A stretch of DNA of 64,000 bases from Paenibacillus prosopidis (lineage in GTDB: Bacteria > Bacillota > Bacilli > Paenibacillales > Paenibacillaceae), in contig NZ_QPJD01000012.1 in assembly GCF_003337375.1 (NCBI RefSeq), positions 124,001 through 188,000 on the forward strand, read 5' to 3'. The notes under the pieces are model-generated. The model was not told the DNA's origin. It was given only the letters and a program-made list of their open reading frames with translations, and searched no databases. The position numbers and the translations under genes are program-made. Position 1 is the first letter of the stretch; the number at the start of each line of letters is the position of its first letter. Of the stretch, positions 26,359 to 36,174 are shown in pieces.

Positions 26359-27222
26359 CTAGGCGCGAACCGACTTCACGAAGCTAAGTATAGCCGCTAT
26401 CAACTCTTTCGGCTGTTCTAGCATTCCCATATGCCCGGCATCGTCCAATTGCACTTTTACGGTTGCTGATCCTACAGCGGCAAATGTGCTTTCAACCGGG
26501 ATGACCTTGTCATTCGCCCCTGCTACAAGCAGCACCGGGAGCTCGGCCTGCTCGATGATTTGCTTGCGGTTTGCGCGGGCCTTCATCCCTCTCGCTGTAG
26601 CGATTGCCCCGTGCAGCGCCGTTCCGTAGCCAATTTGCTTGCCATTCTCCACTTCAGACTGCAGCGCATCCAAGTTCGCAGGCGCGAACAGCTTCGGAAT
26701 TAAGCCATCGACAAATGCTCGCACGCCATTTTCCTCCAAGGAGGCAACAGCTTTGTCGCGATTTTGTTTTGCCGTCTCGCTATCCTCGAGCGCCGTGGAG
26801 TGAATGAGGCCAAAACCGGACAGCTTTTTCGAATAACGTTCTGCAAAAGCAAGCGTAATATACCCGCCTAACGAATGTCCCAGCATAACCGAGTTATTTA
26901 TTTGCAGCTGAATCAGCATTTGAGCAATATCTTCCGCATACAATTCCATCGTATATGTTACATCGCCAGGTGCCGAGCTTCGTCCATGTCCGCGCAAATC
27001 AGGCGCAATTACGCGAACCGACTGTTCAAGTTCTAGTACAATATGCTCCCAATAAGCCGAGCTGCCGCAATACCCGTGCAATAGCACGACAACATCAGAT
27101 ACTCCGGCTTCAGCGCCTCCATCTTCGGGATGCGAGTCATAATAAGCGAGCTCCACACCGTTATTCAAAAACAGCTTTCGCTGTGTAATCGAGCGGTTAT
27201 GTTCGTCTGCATGTCCAGTCAT
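26359..27222 (-). CDS. Alpha/beta hydrolase
   Basis: 287 residues. Seen: oxyanion-hole HGYCGSSAYW, DLRGHGRSSAP, nucleophile elbow GHSLGG, acid region VAGANDKVIPVES and the catalytic His in DDAGHMGMLEQP. The full Ser-Asp-His triad is present. Substrate not predictable. The start ATG 27222 has GGAG 10 bases upstream. It follows yyaC by 15 bases and is probably cotranscribed. Confidence 0.9.
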   Translation of the reverse strand: MTGHADEHNRSITQRKLFLNNGVELAYYDSHPEDGGAEAGVSDVVVLLHGYCGSSAYWEHIVLELEQSVRVIAPDLRGHGRSSAPGDVTYTMELYAEDIAQMLIQLQINNSVMLGHSLGGYITLAFAERYSKKLSGFGLIHSTALEDSETAKQNRDKAVASLEENGVRAFVDGLIPKLFAPANLDALQSEVENGKQIGYGTALHGAIATARGMKARANRKQIIEQAELPVLLVAGANDKVIPVESTFAAVGSATVKVQLDDAGHMGMLEQPKELIAAILSFVKSVRA

Positions 27223-27237
27223 AGTCTGCACTCTCCT

Positions 27238-27699
27238 CTATACGATATGAATTTCTAGATCATTATTATCGGATGCCGGAAGCATAGCACTCGTGGCCCA
27301 TGCCGCATCAATTGCGCCCGCCACTTCTTTTGCCATTTGCATAACGAGATAAAGCGATGTCGTTTGCAGCATCCAATAGGCTTTCGGTCCGTTTGCATTC
27401 ACAACGCCTGCAATACTATAATGGCCGATTGCCGGCAATCGTCTGCCTATGGCTTTTCCCGGCTGCAGCGGTCCAGCCGTTACGATATAGCGGCCAATCG
27501 ACTTCATCTTGCCCAAGCAGGCATCTATGGCAATGACAATCGAATCCTCACTTACCGCTGCTGCTGCATGCTCAACGGCATGGGCATCACATGGCTTCTG
27601 AAGCGTACCGATGACATGCGGCCATCCCCGCTCCTGAAGCATGGTACCCACTAAAGGGCCGAATGAATCACCGGTGGAGCGGTCACTCCCGATGCACAC
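27238..27699 (-). CDS. yyaC: Spore protease YyaC family protein (5' end uncertain)
   Basis: At least 153 residues of the sporulation protein family YyaC/DUF1256. Seen: CIGSDRSTGDSFGPLVG at the N-terminus, IAIDACLG, and GHYSIAGVVNANG. Homology-like sequence continues upstream in frame (ending SRIVFV) to about 27766, but no ATG, GTG or TTG exists there before an in-frame TGA. Either the gene starts at GTG 27699 and is short, uses a rare start, or carries a one-base frameshift near 27775. Confidence 0.85.
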   Translation of the reverse strand: MCIGSDRSTGDSFGPLVGTMLQERGWPHVIGTLQKPCDAHAVEHAAAAVSEDSIVIAIDACLGKMKSIGRYIVTAGPLQPGKAIGRRLPAIGHYSIAGVVNANGPKAYWMLQTTSLYLVMQMAKEVAGAIDAAWATSAMLPASDNNDLEIHIV

Positions 27700-27984
27700 A
27701 AATACGATACGGCTGCGATTGGGATGCGTAACCGCAATCGATTCAAAAAACTGCTCCAGCTCGCTCTTAACTATTTGTTCCGTTGTACCGCACCTGCCTC
27801 ATGCTCTATTTATACATAAACCATTATGGTTCGTTTCTCCTTTCAATTGTATCCAATTTTAAGGAACTGTTCAATTTGTGGTCTTTGTCATTTGAATCAT
27901 GGTACAATTGCTGCAAAGCAAACGTACGAATAAGCCCGTGCTTAAGACGCCATTTTGCATGGCAATACATTTAGGAGGCACCCC

Positions 27985-28212
27985 ATGTCCAATTTACAAG
28001 CGCAAACGCAGGAAAATGTAGAATTTATGATCGAAGTCATCAAAACAAAGCTGAAAATGGCTTCCGCTGCCGCCATGCAGGCTTCCCATTTCAACATTGA
28101 CCAATACGAGGATATTAAAGATCTATATGAAGTAGTTGCATCAAAGGATAAATTCAGCATCAGCGAGGTTGAAGCGCTCGTATCGGAGCTTGGTAAGCTG
28201 CGTTCAAAATAA
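27985..28212 (+). CDS. DUF1128 family small protein
   Basis: 75 residues, acidic and helical: NVEFMIEVIKTKLKMASAAAMQ, FNIDQYEDIKDLYEVV and ISEVEALVSELGKLR, the usual DUF1128 pattern. No known function. ATG 27985 with AGGAGG 8 bases upstream. A longer frame from 27955 lacks a ribosome site. Stands alone, followed by a terminator. Confidence 0.9.
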   Translation: MSNLQAQTQENVEFMIEVIKTKLKMASAAAMQASHFNIDQYEDIKDLYEVVASKDKFSISEVEALVSELGKLRSK

Positions 28213-28276
28213 ACAATTTCTTTAAAGCAAATTATTCCAGTATCAGACATTTCTTTGCATTTTTCGATAAAAAAAC

Positions 28277-28315
28277 AAGAACCGAGCATCGACGCCTTCG
28301 CCGATCTCGGTTCTT
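28277..28315. terminator. Bidirectional terminator hairpin
   Basis: Stem AAGAACCGAG with CTCGGTTCTT flanked by A- and T-runs, between the convergent DUF1128 gene and the gene at 28333. Confidence 0.9.
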
Positions 28316-28332
28316 TTTGCCAGTGTGATTAA

Positions 28333-28785
28333 TTATTCCTGCTCTTCCTCTTGAACTTCCGCTGCTTCGATTGACAGCTTGATAGATACATCCTTACGCT
28401 CGCCCTTAAGGAAGTGAGCGATTCTCTCCAGCTTGTCCGCCAGCTCCGGACCGCTCAGCGTCGTATTCAAATGATAATCAAAGCTGTCGGAAGGCAGCTT
28501 CCGGTCTGAATAGCCGTTCTGGCCTCTCCAGCCGCGTTCTCCGCCTGCACTCGTTTGAGTTAATAAATGCTCTTGTACCGGATAAAATTTGTCTGACTTG
28601 TTCACTACTCTTTCGTAAATACGCAGCTTCTTAAGCAGCATATAATACTGCGCGGAATGCTTGAAATTCCACGCCTCACGAATGTCCTTAAGCGTATAAT
28701 CCATCTTCCATCGCTTCAGCTTTTCTACTTGCTCATCGGTGCTTAGCTGCAAAAAATCGTCCAGCGGCAACATTTTTTCGGGCAT
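28333..28785 (-). CDS. Hypothetical protein with possible helix-turn-helix
   Basis: 150 residues, not recognised. The N-terminal part (about 15-55) reads as three helices, including TLKDIREAWNF and SAQYYMLLKKLRIYER, which could be a helix-turn-helix. A Gly/Trp-rich stretch (GGERGWRGQNGY) links it to a C-terminal alpha/beta piece ending in an acidic tail (EVQEEEQE). Good ribosome site (GGAGGGG, 5 bases before ATG). Monocistronic. Confidence 0.7.
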   Translation of the reverse strand: MPEKMLPLDDFLQLSTDEQVEKLKRWKMDYTLKDIREAWNFKHSAQYYMLLKKLRIYERVVNKSDKFYPVQEHLLTQTSAGGERGWRGQNGYSDRKLPSDSFDYHLNTTLSGPELADKLERIAHFLKGERKDVSIKLSIEAAEVQEEEQE

Positions 28786-28940
28786 TTTGACCCCTCCGAT
28801 AAATAGTTTGTAGCAAATTAAAAAAATATTTCAAAAAGCATTGATTATATCATATAAAAAATACCATAAATTTTGACTGTTTACAAATTAATATAATTTA
28901 ACAAATATGGTTTCAATACATTTTTGACAAACCGTTTGCA

Positions 28941-29036
28941 CAAGCGTAAACGGCTTCGCCGTCCTCTGGCGGAGAAGCTTCGTTCGCGGAGAATTCTAAG
29001 CACATATAAGTGTGAAACTTATAAATTCTTAGAATT
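28941..29036. repeat. Copy B of the structured ~100-bp repeat
   Basis: The gene-free gap 28786-29092 holds this element. It shares CAAGCGTAAACGGCTT and most of the next 50 bases with the copy at 15071. The outer stem 28992-29000 with 29028-29036 and inner stem 29005-29011 with 29017-29023 are perfect. Compared with copy A, several base pairs differ on both sides of the stem. It lies just downstream of galT. Confidence 0.6.
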
Positions 29037-29092
29037 AAAAAAAGAACCTCCAATTCCGCTGAAATCCCAGCGTTAAAGGAGGCTCAAACCCG

Positions 29093-30679
29093 TTAAGCTT
29101 TCCGAAGTCCGATCGATGCAAGAAAGCGTTCAAATGCTGCGTTGCCGTCTGCAGTACGTTTATAAACGCCCGCATCCTTAAGCACTTCAAGAAACTTGGC
29201 GCCGGTTTCCGATTGGACGATCGACTTCGCTTGCTCGGGAGAGCATGAAGTGCCGAACTTTTCTGTAAGTGACTTCAGCCATTCTGCGTGCTTGTTCAGC
29301 GGATGCGATGCCTGCTGCACCTCATCTGCATTTGCTGCTGAAGCGGGTGTCAAATAAGCAGCGATTTGCTCCAGCTCCTCCTTCAAACGGCCGGGCAATA
29401 CGGCAAGCCCCATCACTTCAATCAAACCGATGTTTTCTTTCTTGATGTGGTGCAGATTCTGATGCGGATGGAAAATACCGTCTGGATGCTCGTCGCTTGT
29501 ACGGTTGTTTCGCAGCACCAGGTCGATCTCATATTCTCCATTGTCCCGCAGCCTTGCAATCGGTGTGATCGTATTGTGCGGCGTAAGCGTTCCGTCAGCT
29601 TGCTCTGTGAACGCAAGCACGTCAGCTGCCGCATCGCTGTAGCCCCGCCATTCGTCAAGCAAACGGCATGCTGCGCTATGAACGTCGGCTTTAGAAGAAC
29701 CATTGATCCGCACTACAGACATCGGCCATTTTACAATGCCAAAACGTACGCCCGGAAGCTGCGGATCAACAAATAACGTATCCGTAGCAGCTGCCTCCAT
29801 CGGGAACACATGACGGCCGCCTTGGAAATGGTCATGGCTTAGGATGGAACCGCCGACGATCGGCAAATCGGCATTGGAGCCGATGAAATAATGCGGGAAT
29901 TGCTCTACGAAGTCGAGCAGCCGCGCAAAGGATGCATGCGATATAACCATCGGTTCATGCGCGCCCTTAAAGATAATGCTGTGTTCGTTGTAATAAACAT
30001 ACGGCGAATATTGAAAATACCATTGCTCGGATTGCAGCTCCAGGGGCAGCACGCGCAGGTTTTGACGTGCCGGGTGATCGGCGCGGCCTGCGTAGCCGAC
30101 ATTTTCGATGCAAAGCAGGCATTTCGGATAATGAGCCTGCGGCATCGTTTTGAGCAGCGCGATTTCTTTCGGATCTTTTTCCGGCTTCGACAGGTTGATT
30201 GTAATTTCGAGCTTCCCGAAATCAGTCTCGTGCAGCCAATATTGATTTTTGCGAATCCGGTCCATACGAATGTAATTGGAATCAATGCTCAGGTTATAAA
30301 AGGCGTCTGTCGCTGCTTTCAAGCCCTCGGTCCGTGCGGTCCGCTCGAATGAATTACTCGCCTCGGATGGACGCGGCAGCAGCAAGCCCATAATCCGGGC
30401 ATCGAGCAGGTCGCGGAAAGTAATCGTATTGTCAGGTATAAGGCCGATCTCGAAGCCGTAATCAAGCAGCGGCTCAAGCAGCTCTACCGCGCTTTCCAAG
30501 CGTTCCTCCGGCACGTCTCCTTCAAAAGGCTCCGTGAAGCGGAACAAATCGAGGAGAGAGTTGCGTGCAGCGCCGCAGTCAAGCGGTTCAATTAAACGGC
30601 GCTCCAATGCGAATTGCACCAGCCGTTCTATGAGAAGCAACGCATCGTTTGATGACGTTGTCTGTGTTTCATTTGCCAC
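29093..30679 (-). CDS. galT: UDP-glucose--hexose-1-phosphate uridylyltransferase GalT
   Basis: 528 residues, the long Firmicutes type-2 GalT. Exchanges UMP between UDP-glucose and galactose-1-phosphate. Seen: the GalT_N region with PKCLLCIENVGYAGR and the SHDHFQGGRHVFPME nucleophile segment, and the C-terminal domain with FHPHQNLHHIKKENIGLIEVMG, cited here as its core HPHQNLHHIKKENIG. GTG start with AAAGGAG 9 bases upstream. Third gene of galK-galE-galT, 32 bases after galE. Confidence 0.95.
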   Translation of the reverse strand: MANETQTTSSNDALLLIERLVQFALERRLIEPLDCGAARNSLLDLFRFTEPFEGDVPEERLESAVELLEPLLDYGFEIGLIPDNTITFRDLLDARIMGLLLPRPSEASNSFERTARTEGLKAATDAFYNLSIDSNYIRMDRIRKNQYWLHETDFGKLEITINLSKPEKDPKEIALLKTMPQAHYPKCLLCIENVGYAGRADHPARQNLRVLPLELQSEQWYFQYSPYVYYNEHSIIFKGAHEPMVISHASFARLLDFVEQFPHYFIGSNADLPIVGGSILSHDHFQGGRHVFPMEAAATDTLFVDPQLPGVRFGIVKWPMSVVRINGSSKADVHSAACRLLDEWRGYSDAAADVLAFTEQADGTLTPHNTITPIARLRDNGEYEIDLVLRNNRTSDEHPDGIFHPHQNLHHIKKENIGLIEVMGLAVLPGRLKEELEQIAAYLTPASAANADEVQQASHPLNKHAEWLKSLTEKFGTSCSPEQAKSIVQSETGAKFLEVLKDAGVYKRTADGNAAFERFLASIGLRKA

Positions 30680-30711
30680 GGGGTGTTGCTCCTTTCACTT
30701 AAGCAGCTTGC

Positions 30712-31701
30712 TTAGTCGTTGTATCCGTTCGGATTGGCTTCATGCCAGCTCCAGGCGCTCTTAATGATGTCTTCCAGCTTGTTGCGTTTCGGATTCCAGC
30801 CGAGCTCCTGACGAGCGCGATCGGAAGAAGCAACCAGCACGGCTGGGTCGCCGGCACGGCGGGCTTCCATGACCGCTGGAATTTCCTTGCCCGTTACCGC
30901 GCGGGCGATGTCGATCACTTCTTTGACGGAGAAGCCTGTGCCGTTGCCAAGATTGTAAACGGAGCTGTCCGCTCCGGTGCGCAGCCGGTCAACGGCCAGC
31001 ACATGGGCGTCAGCAAGGTCGCTGACATGAATGTAGTCGCGAATGCAAGTTCCGTCCGGCGTATCGTAATCCTCGCCAAACACCGAAATGTGAGGACGCT
31101 GACCTAGCGCCGCTTGCAGCACGATCGGAATAAGATGCGTTTCCGGGCTGTGATCCTCGCCGATTTTACCGCTTTCGTGCGCGCCTGCCGCATTGAAATA
31201 ACGGAGCGATACGAATTTGATGTTGTGGGCGACATCGAACCATTTCATCATTTTCTCCATCGCCAGCTTCGTTTCACCATAAGCATTTGTTGGAAGCGTA
31301 CGGTCGTATTCATCGATCGGCACATTTTCCGGTTCGCCGTAGGTTGCCGCCGTGGATGAGAATACAATTTTACGAACGTTGTATTCATTCATTTTCTCCA
31401 GCAGACAAAGCGTGCCGAAGACGTTATTATGATAATATTTGCCCGGATCCTTCATGCTCTCGCCTACGAGCGAGTTCGCTGCAAAGTGAATAACCGCGTC
31501 GATATCATCGTTCTCTTGAAAAACAGTATCCATGAAAGCCGCATCGCGAAGATCGCCTTCATACAGCTTACCCCCGAGCAACGCCTTACGATGCCCCTGC
31601 TGCAAATTGTCAATGATAACGATTTTCTCGCCGCGCTCCTGCAATGCTGCTACTGCATGCGAACCAATATATCCTGCTCCACCTGTTACAAGTACTGCCA
31701 T
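30712..31701 (-). CDS. galE: UDP-glucose 4-epimerase GalE
   Basis: 329-residue short-chain dehydrogenase of the extended type. Seen: GGAGYIGSHA at 7-16 for NAD binding, the SSTAATYG segment, the catalytic YGETKLAMEK, and RYFNAAGAHESGKIGEDH for UDP-sugar binding. Interconverts UDP-galactose and UDP-glucose in the Leloir pathway. ATG start with GAGGGG about 9 bases upstream; 46 bases after galK. Confidence 0.96.
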   Translation of the reverse strand: MAVLVTGGAGYIGSHAVAALQERGEKIVIIDNLQQGHRKALLGGKLYEGDLRDAAFMDTVFQENDDIDAVIHFAANSLVGESMKDPGKYYHNNVFGTLCLLEKMNEYNVRKIVFSSTAATYGEPENVPIDEYDRTLPTNAYGETKLAMEKMMKWFDVAHNIKFVSLRYFNAAGAHESGKIGEDHSPETHLIPIVLQAALGQRPHISVFGEDYDTPDGTCIRDYIHVSDLADAHVLAVDRLRTGADSSVYNLGNGTGFSVKEVIDIARAVTGKEIPAVMEARRAGDPAVLVASSDRARQELGWNPKRNKLEDIIKSAWSWHEANPNGYND

Positions 31702-31747
31702 TGTTTATTTCCCCTCTCCGCTTACGAGTATGAGTAGTGATTACTAT

Positions 31748-32920
31748 TTAAACGAGTCGTTCAACGCCGTTACCGATGCTGCAAACGTAGAAATCAGCTA
31801 TAAGGCCTGTCGCTTCGGTATATTTGCGACCTACCTCTTCTTGGAATGCCTCAATACTGTCTTCATGGACAAGCGATACCGTGCAGCCGCCGAAGCCTGC
31901 GCCCGTCATGCGGGAACCTAGTACGCCCTGTACTTGACGCGCCGCTGCTACCATCGAATCCAGCTCATGTCCTGTCACTTCGTACAGATCGCGCAAAGAA
32001 TCATGTGAGCCGTTCATGAGTTGACCGAACTGTTCGAGATCGTTTGCTCGCAGCGCTTTGATTGATTTTAGTACGCGGTCTATTTCTTCCACTACGTGTT
32101 GTGCGCGTTTTTGAACCGTTTCGTCTTTGATGAAATGCTTCGCGGAGTTGAACTGCTCCAGATTGATTTGACCAAGCAGCTTCAGCTCAGGGAATGCGGC
32201 TTTCAGATCTTCCACCGCTTGCTCGCACTGGCTGCGGCGCTCATTGTAGGCGGAATCCACCAGCCCGCGGCGCTTGTTTGTATTGCCGATTACAAGCTTG
32301 TAGCTGCCGGATTGAAACGGAATAAGCTCATATTCAAGCGTATCGCACATGAGCAGAATGGCGTGATCCTTCTTGCCGTTTGCTACCGCGAACTGATCCA
32401 TGATGCCGCATTGGACGCCGTTGAACTCGTTTTCGGATTTTTGGGAAAGCAGCGCGATTTTCACCTTATCGGTCGGAAGACCTTCAAGTGTTTGCAAAGC
32501 GTAAGCCGTTACGACTTCGATTGAAGCGGATGATGATAAGCCTGCGCCGTTCGGAATCTCTCCATGGTAAAGCAGGTCATAGCCGTTTTTAAATGTAACT
32601 CCGCTTTGCTGCAGCTCATATACGATCCCTTTCGGGTAGTTCATCCAATCATCTGCTTCATCATAAACGATCGATTCCAACGAGAACTGTTTGGATGACG
32701 GAAAGTTCGTAGTCGCCAGACCTAGCTGGTTATCTAAGCGCTTGCGGATAAGCAGCGTCGTTCCGAAGGTTAAAGCGGCCGGAAAAACGTAGCCGCCGTT
32801 ATAATCCGTATGCTCTCCGATCAGGTTAACACGGCCTGGAGCATGGAATACGGCGATATCGCCCGCTTCTCCCCCGTATTGCTGTATAAATTGCTGTGTT
32901 AGCGCCTCAATGTTTGCCAT
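31748..32920 (-). CDS. galK: Galactokinase GalK
   Basis: 390-residue GHMP kinase. Seen: GRVNLIGEHTDYNGGYVFPAA at 29-48 (cited core GRVNLIGEHTDYNGG), the ATP loop PNGAGLSSSASIE near 121, the catalytic CGIMDQFAVANG and the C-terminal GAGFGGCTVSLV. Phosphorylates galactose at C1. First gene of the operon; a TATAAT box lies about 28 bases before the ATG on the minus strand, with a weak -35. Divergent from an AraC-type regulator. Confidence 0.96.
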   Translation of the reverse strand: MANIEALTQQFIQQYGGEAGDIAVFHAPGRVNLIGEHTDYNGGYVFPAALTFGTTLLIRKRLDNQLGLATTNFPSSKQFSLESIVYDEADDWMNYPKGIVYELQQSGVTFKNGYDLLYHGEIPNGAGLSSSASIEVVTAYALQTLEGLPTDKVKIALLSQKSENEFNGVQCGIMDQFAVANGKKDHAILLMCDTLEYELIPFQSGSYKLVIGNTNKRRGLVDSAYNERRSQCEQAVEDLKAAFPELKLLGQINLEQFNSAKHFIKDETVQKRAQHVVEEIDRVLKSIKALRANDLEQFGQLMNGSHDSLRDLYEVTGHELDSMVAAARQVQGVLGSRMTGAGFGGCTVSLVHEDSIEAFQEEVGRKYTEATGLIADFYVCSIGNGVERLV

Positions 32921-33124
32921 TTGCTATCACGTTCCTTTTTATCATTATAGTGTGTATTTTAATTCTACTTCAGTATAAGGTAAGCCCCTCAAAAACGAAA
33001 TGGCGCAAAGTGCTCATTATATGGATTTATGTGACTTCTCTACTGATTGCTGGACATGCTATGATAGTGAAAACACTGCAAGTGATAACATTTCAATTCG
33101 AATATAAAGCAGGTGTAAAGTAAA

Positions 33125-33994
33125 ATGCGGCAGGATATGTACACGGTGGCTTCAAACCCTATTATCACGCAAGGGGCGAACAATCAGTTGAATGTATTGT
33201 TTGCCGGAGAGAGTCAGACCAAGCCGCTGCACCGACTCGGACCGAAGGTTTACGACTTCTATTTAATGCATATCGTACTTGAAGGCAAGGGAACTTTCGT
33301 TTGTAACGACAAAACGCATACGCTGCATGCGGGTCACACCTTCCTGATAGAGCCGGAGCAGCTGATCAGCTATGAATCGGACAGCGACGATCCTTGGCGT
33401 TACCGCTGGGTCGCCTTTAACGGCGCGCATGCGGCGGAGCTTATAGCTGCCGCAGGATTTTCGCATGAGCAGCAGGTTGTGTTCTCAGCCGACAGACGGC
33501 GAGCCGGCATTTTATTCCGGCAAATCTACGAGACGTTTCGCCGCAGCGGTGCAGCTGCGGATTTAAAGGCTGCCGGCTATATGCATCTGCTGCTGGCTGA
33601 ATATAAAGCATTGCTGCACGCCTTAAGCGGCAGCTCGCTCCGCACCGCGCAGGCAGAAAACGATCATCTGCTCCAGCAGGTTGTCCATTACTTATCGACG
33701 CAGTACGCGCATCCGGTGTCGATCGAGCATATGGCCGAATCGCTAGGCTACAACAGAGCTTATTTGTCACGCTTGTTCAAGCAGCGCACCGGCGTGTCTC
33801 CGGTTACCTTCCTTCTAAAGCTGCGCATAGACAAAGCGCGGCATATGCTGCGCGAGCGTCCGGAGCTGACGATCGAGCAAATCGCCGCATCCGTCGGCCT
33901 GCAGGATGCGCTCTACTTCTCCAAGCAGTTCCGCCGACTGCACGGCCAGTCGCCTACCGCTTATCGCGATGCGATGCGGTCCTTGCGGGAGTAA
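33125..33994 (+). CDS. AraC-family transcriptional regulator, likely of the gal operon
   Basis: 289 residues: an N-terminal cupin-like sugar-sensing domain (HTLHAGHTFLIEPEQLISY) and a C-terminal AraC double helix-turn-helix (about 190-285: SIEHMAESLGYNRAYLSRLFKQ, then IEQIAASVGLQDALYFSKQF, here cited in part). Resembles MsmR/RafR-type regulators. The divergent position to galK, 204 bases apart, suggests it controls galKET. Ligand not known. Confidence 0.9.
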   Translation: MRQDMYTVASNPIITQGANNQLNVLFAGESQTKPLHRLGPKVYDFYLMHIVLEGKGTFVCNDKTHTLHAGHTFLIEPEQLISYESDSDDPWRYRWVAFNGAHAAELIAAAGFSHEQQVVFSADRRRAGILFRQIYETFRRSGAAADLKAAGYMHLLLAEYKALLHALSGSSLRTAQAENDHLLQQVVHYLSTQYAHPVSIEHMAESLGYNRAYLSRLFKQRTGVSPVTFLLKLRIDKARHMLRERPELTIEQIAASVGLQDALYFSKQFRRLHGQSPTAYRDAMRSLRE

Positions 33995-34104
33995 ATGATA
34001 GCGAGTGGCAATTAGGATGAGCTCGATGAACCATGACGATTTGATCGGTTTCCGTACGCTTCATATTCTTAAAAATGGGTATAATAGCTCAGGGAGTGAT
34101 ACCA

Positions 34105-35334
34105 ATGAAGGAGCTCTATTCAGGCAGCTTATTTTGGCCGGGTACGCTAAGCAAAAAAAGAGACTATCCGCCGTTGAGGCAAAATAAAAAAGCGCAGGTC
34201 GCGATCATCGGCGGCGGTATGTCCGGTACAATATGCAGCACCGTTTTTATCCGCAGCGGCTTGTCTGTTATTATGCTCGAGCGCGGACAAGTTGCTGGCG
34301 GGAGTTCATCGGCGAATACGGGTATGCTGCAATCCTTCAATGACATCATGCTGTGCGATTTGATCGAACGGATCGGAGAGCGTGATGCGATAAGCTTTTA
34401 CAAAGCTTGCAATCATGCAGTAGACTTACTGGCTGCGGAGGCGGCGGAACTGTCCGTCGATGTAGCATTCAAAAGAAGAAGCAGTCTATATTTTGCATCA
34501 ACCGACCAGGATTTCCCCAAGCTCATAAGAGAGTACGAAACACTTCGCGCCTGCGGTATCGATGCACAGTTTTGGAATGCGGACGACATTGCCAAGCATT
34601 TCCCTTTCCGCAAGTCCGGCGCTATCGTGTCACATGGCGACGCCGAAGTGAATCCTTATCAATTCGTTAACGCTTTAGCGAAAGCGGCAGCCGATGCCGG
34701 TGTTGAGGTCCATGAGCAAACCGATGTTGTGGAGCATATTACGCTGCCTGGCGGCCTTCATCGCCTTCGAACGGCGGACGGATTCGAACTAGAGGCAGAG
34801 CATGTCGTTTACGCCGTTGGCTATGAACCGGAGGAGCTTCGCGGCAAGTTGATTAAAGCGAACTTGAACCGGTCATTCGTAATGGTTACCGGCATACAGC
34901 AAGACCTTCAAAGCTGGCATGAGCGGTTTCTCATTTGGGAAACGGCGCGCCCTTATTTATACTTACGCACGACAGTCGACGGCCGGGTGGTCATCGGCGG
35001 ACTCGATGAAGAACCCGGGGAGCCGCTTCACGGCGAGCAAGCACGGTACAATAAAGGCGAAATGCTGCATAAGCAGCTTCAAGCGCTATTCCCGGAGCTG
35101 CGGGCTCCTATCGAATACGTATGGAGCGCCACCTTCGGCGAGTCGTGTGATCAATTGCCGTTTATCGGAGCGGATCCGGCATGGAAAAATGTTTATTACT
35201 GCCTGGGCTACGGTGGTAATGGTTCTGTATTCAGCATGCTCGCCGCCCACATTTTACGCGATCTCATTTGCGGGTATGAAAATCCGCTAACGAACATCGT
35301 TAAGCTGGACAGAAAATCATTAACAAGTGTTTAA
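34105..35334 (+). CDS. FAD-dependent oxidoreductase (DAO family)
   Basis: 409 residues of the D-amino-acid oxidase/glycine oxidase superfamily. Seen: dinucleotide-binding VAIIGGGMSGTICSTVF with a Glu at the end of strand 2 (VIMLERG), GGSSSANTGMLQ, and a C-terminal SATFGESCDQLPFIG and GYGGNGSVFSM. Related Bacillus proteins carry a C-terminal Rieske domain, absent here. Start ATG 34105 with AGGGAG 9 bases upstream. Substrate unknown. Confidence 0.87.
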   Translation: MKELYSGSLFWPGTLSKKRDYPPLRQNKKAQVAIIGGGMSGTICSTVFIRSGLSVIMLERGQVAGGSSSANTGMLQSFNDIMLCDLIERIGERDAISFYKACNHAVDLLAAEAAELSVDVAFKRRSSLYFASTDQDFPKLIREYETLRACGIDAQFWNADDIAKHFPFRKSGAIVSHGDAEVNPYQFVNALAKAAADAGVEVHEQTDVVEHITLPGGLHRLRTADGFELEAEHVVYAVGYEPEELRGKLIKANLNRSFVMVTGIQQDLQSWHERFLIWETARPYLYLRTTVDGRVVIGGLDEEPGEPLHGEQARYNKGEMLHKQLQALFPELRAPIEYVWSATFGESCDQLPFIGADPAWKNVYYCLGYGGNGSVFSMLAAHILRDLICGYENPLTNIVKLDRKSLTSV

Positions 35335-35426
35335 ACAAGCTTAATTAAAGAAAAGCCTTACTTGGAGCAGCCTGCATGGTAACAGCTCAAAGTGAGGCTT
35401 TTCTTTCTATCGTCGTTTACTGATCG

Positions 35427-35984
35427 TTAAGCTCCGGCAGCAATTGCCGATGCATTGCAGCTGCGAAATACCGCCTCGGCTGCGCTTAGCCTGGACAAAT
35501 CCGGCCCGCCTTCTTTGTCCAGCAGCGACTTGCTGTCATCGGTTTCAACAACGACAAGGATGGAGCCGCTTTGCAGCGCCTGATTGCAAATATGCGCCTC
35601 CTCGTCATCAAGCCCCAGCGCTTGAAGCACTTCCTCATGCTCGTCTTCATCAAATAACGCGGCAGCGCCGTAAGAATATCCGCTGCCTATATAAGGAGCA
35701 GTTCCATATCCGGCTAATGCATACGCACCTGCCATTCCAGTCCCGCTGGAACCGGCAGCCGCTGCAATACCCAAAGCTCCTAGTCCACGACCATGATCTG
35801 AAGCGTCTTCCAACTCTCTGACCTCATCTACGTGCACATCGCTTTCTGCCTCAATACGCCTGGAATGCTCCGAATCCTTCGCCAGCACCTTCAGCTCGCC
35901 TTTAACGAAGCCTGCTTGTTCCAACTGCTGAATGGCTTCTATCGCTTGCTGCTGTGTATCGAACACGCCAATTTTTCTCGTCAT
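35427..35984 (-). CDS. General stress protein, YflT-like
   Basis: 185 residues. The first 60 match the YflT/heat-induced stress domain: IGVFDTQQQAIEAIQQLEQAGF and ELKVLAKDS, cited in part. A Gly/Ala/Tyr-rich middle (about 68-105) resembles glycine-zipper-type inserts, and a second alpha/beta piece follows. Such proteins are usually sigma-B-dependent in Bacillus; no sigma-B promoter was verified. Good ribosome site (AGGAGG). Confidence 0.82.
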   Translation of the reverse strand: MTRKIGVFDTQQQAIEAIQQLEQAGFVKGELKVLAKDSEHSRRIEAESDVHVDEVRELEDASDHGRGLGALGIAAAAGSSGTGMAGAYALAGYGTAPYIGSGYSYGAAALFDEDEHEEVLQALGLDDEEAHICNQALQSGSILVVVETDDSKSLLDKEGGPDLSRLSAAEAVFRSCNASAIAAGA

Positions 35985-36174
35985 ATAAAGTCCCTCCTAA
36001 CCAAGCTATGCTTGGTATGCCCAATTTTTTACGGATTAAGTCGCTTTTTGCAGGCATGTAGCCCGGAGTACCTTATGGACTTCTTTAATCCGCAGCACAG
36101 GTTGTGCATCATTGCCGTTCGGGTTATGATGGAGGAATAAGTATTGGAAAATCGGACAAGCAGGAGGCAAAGCG

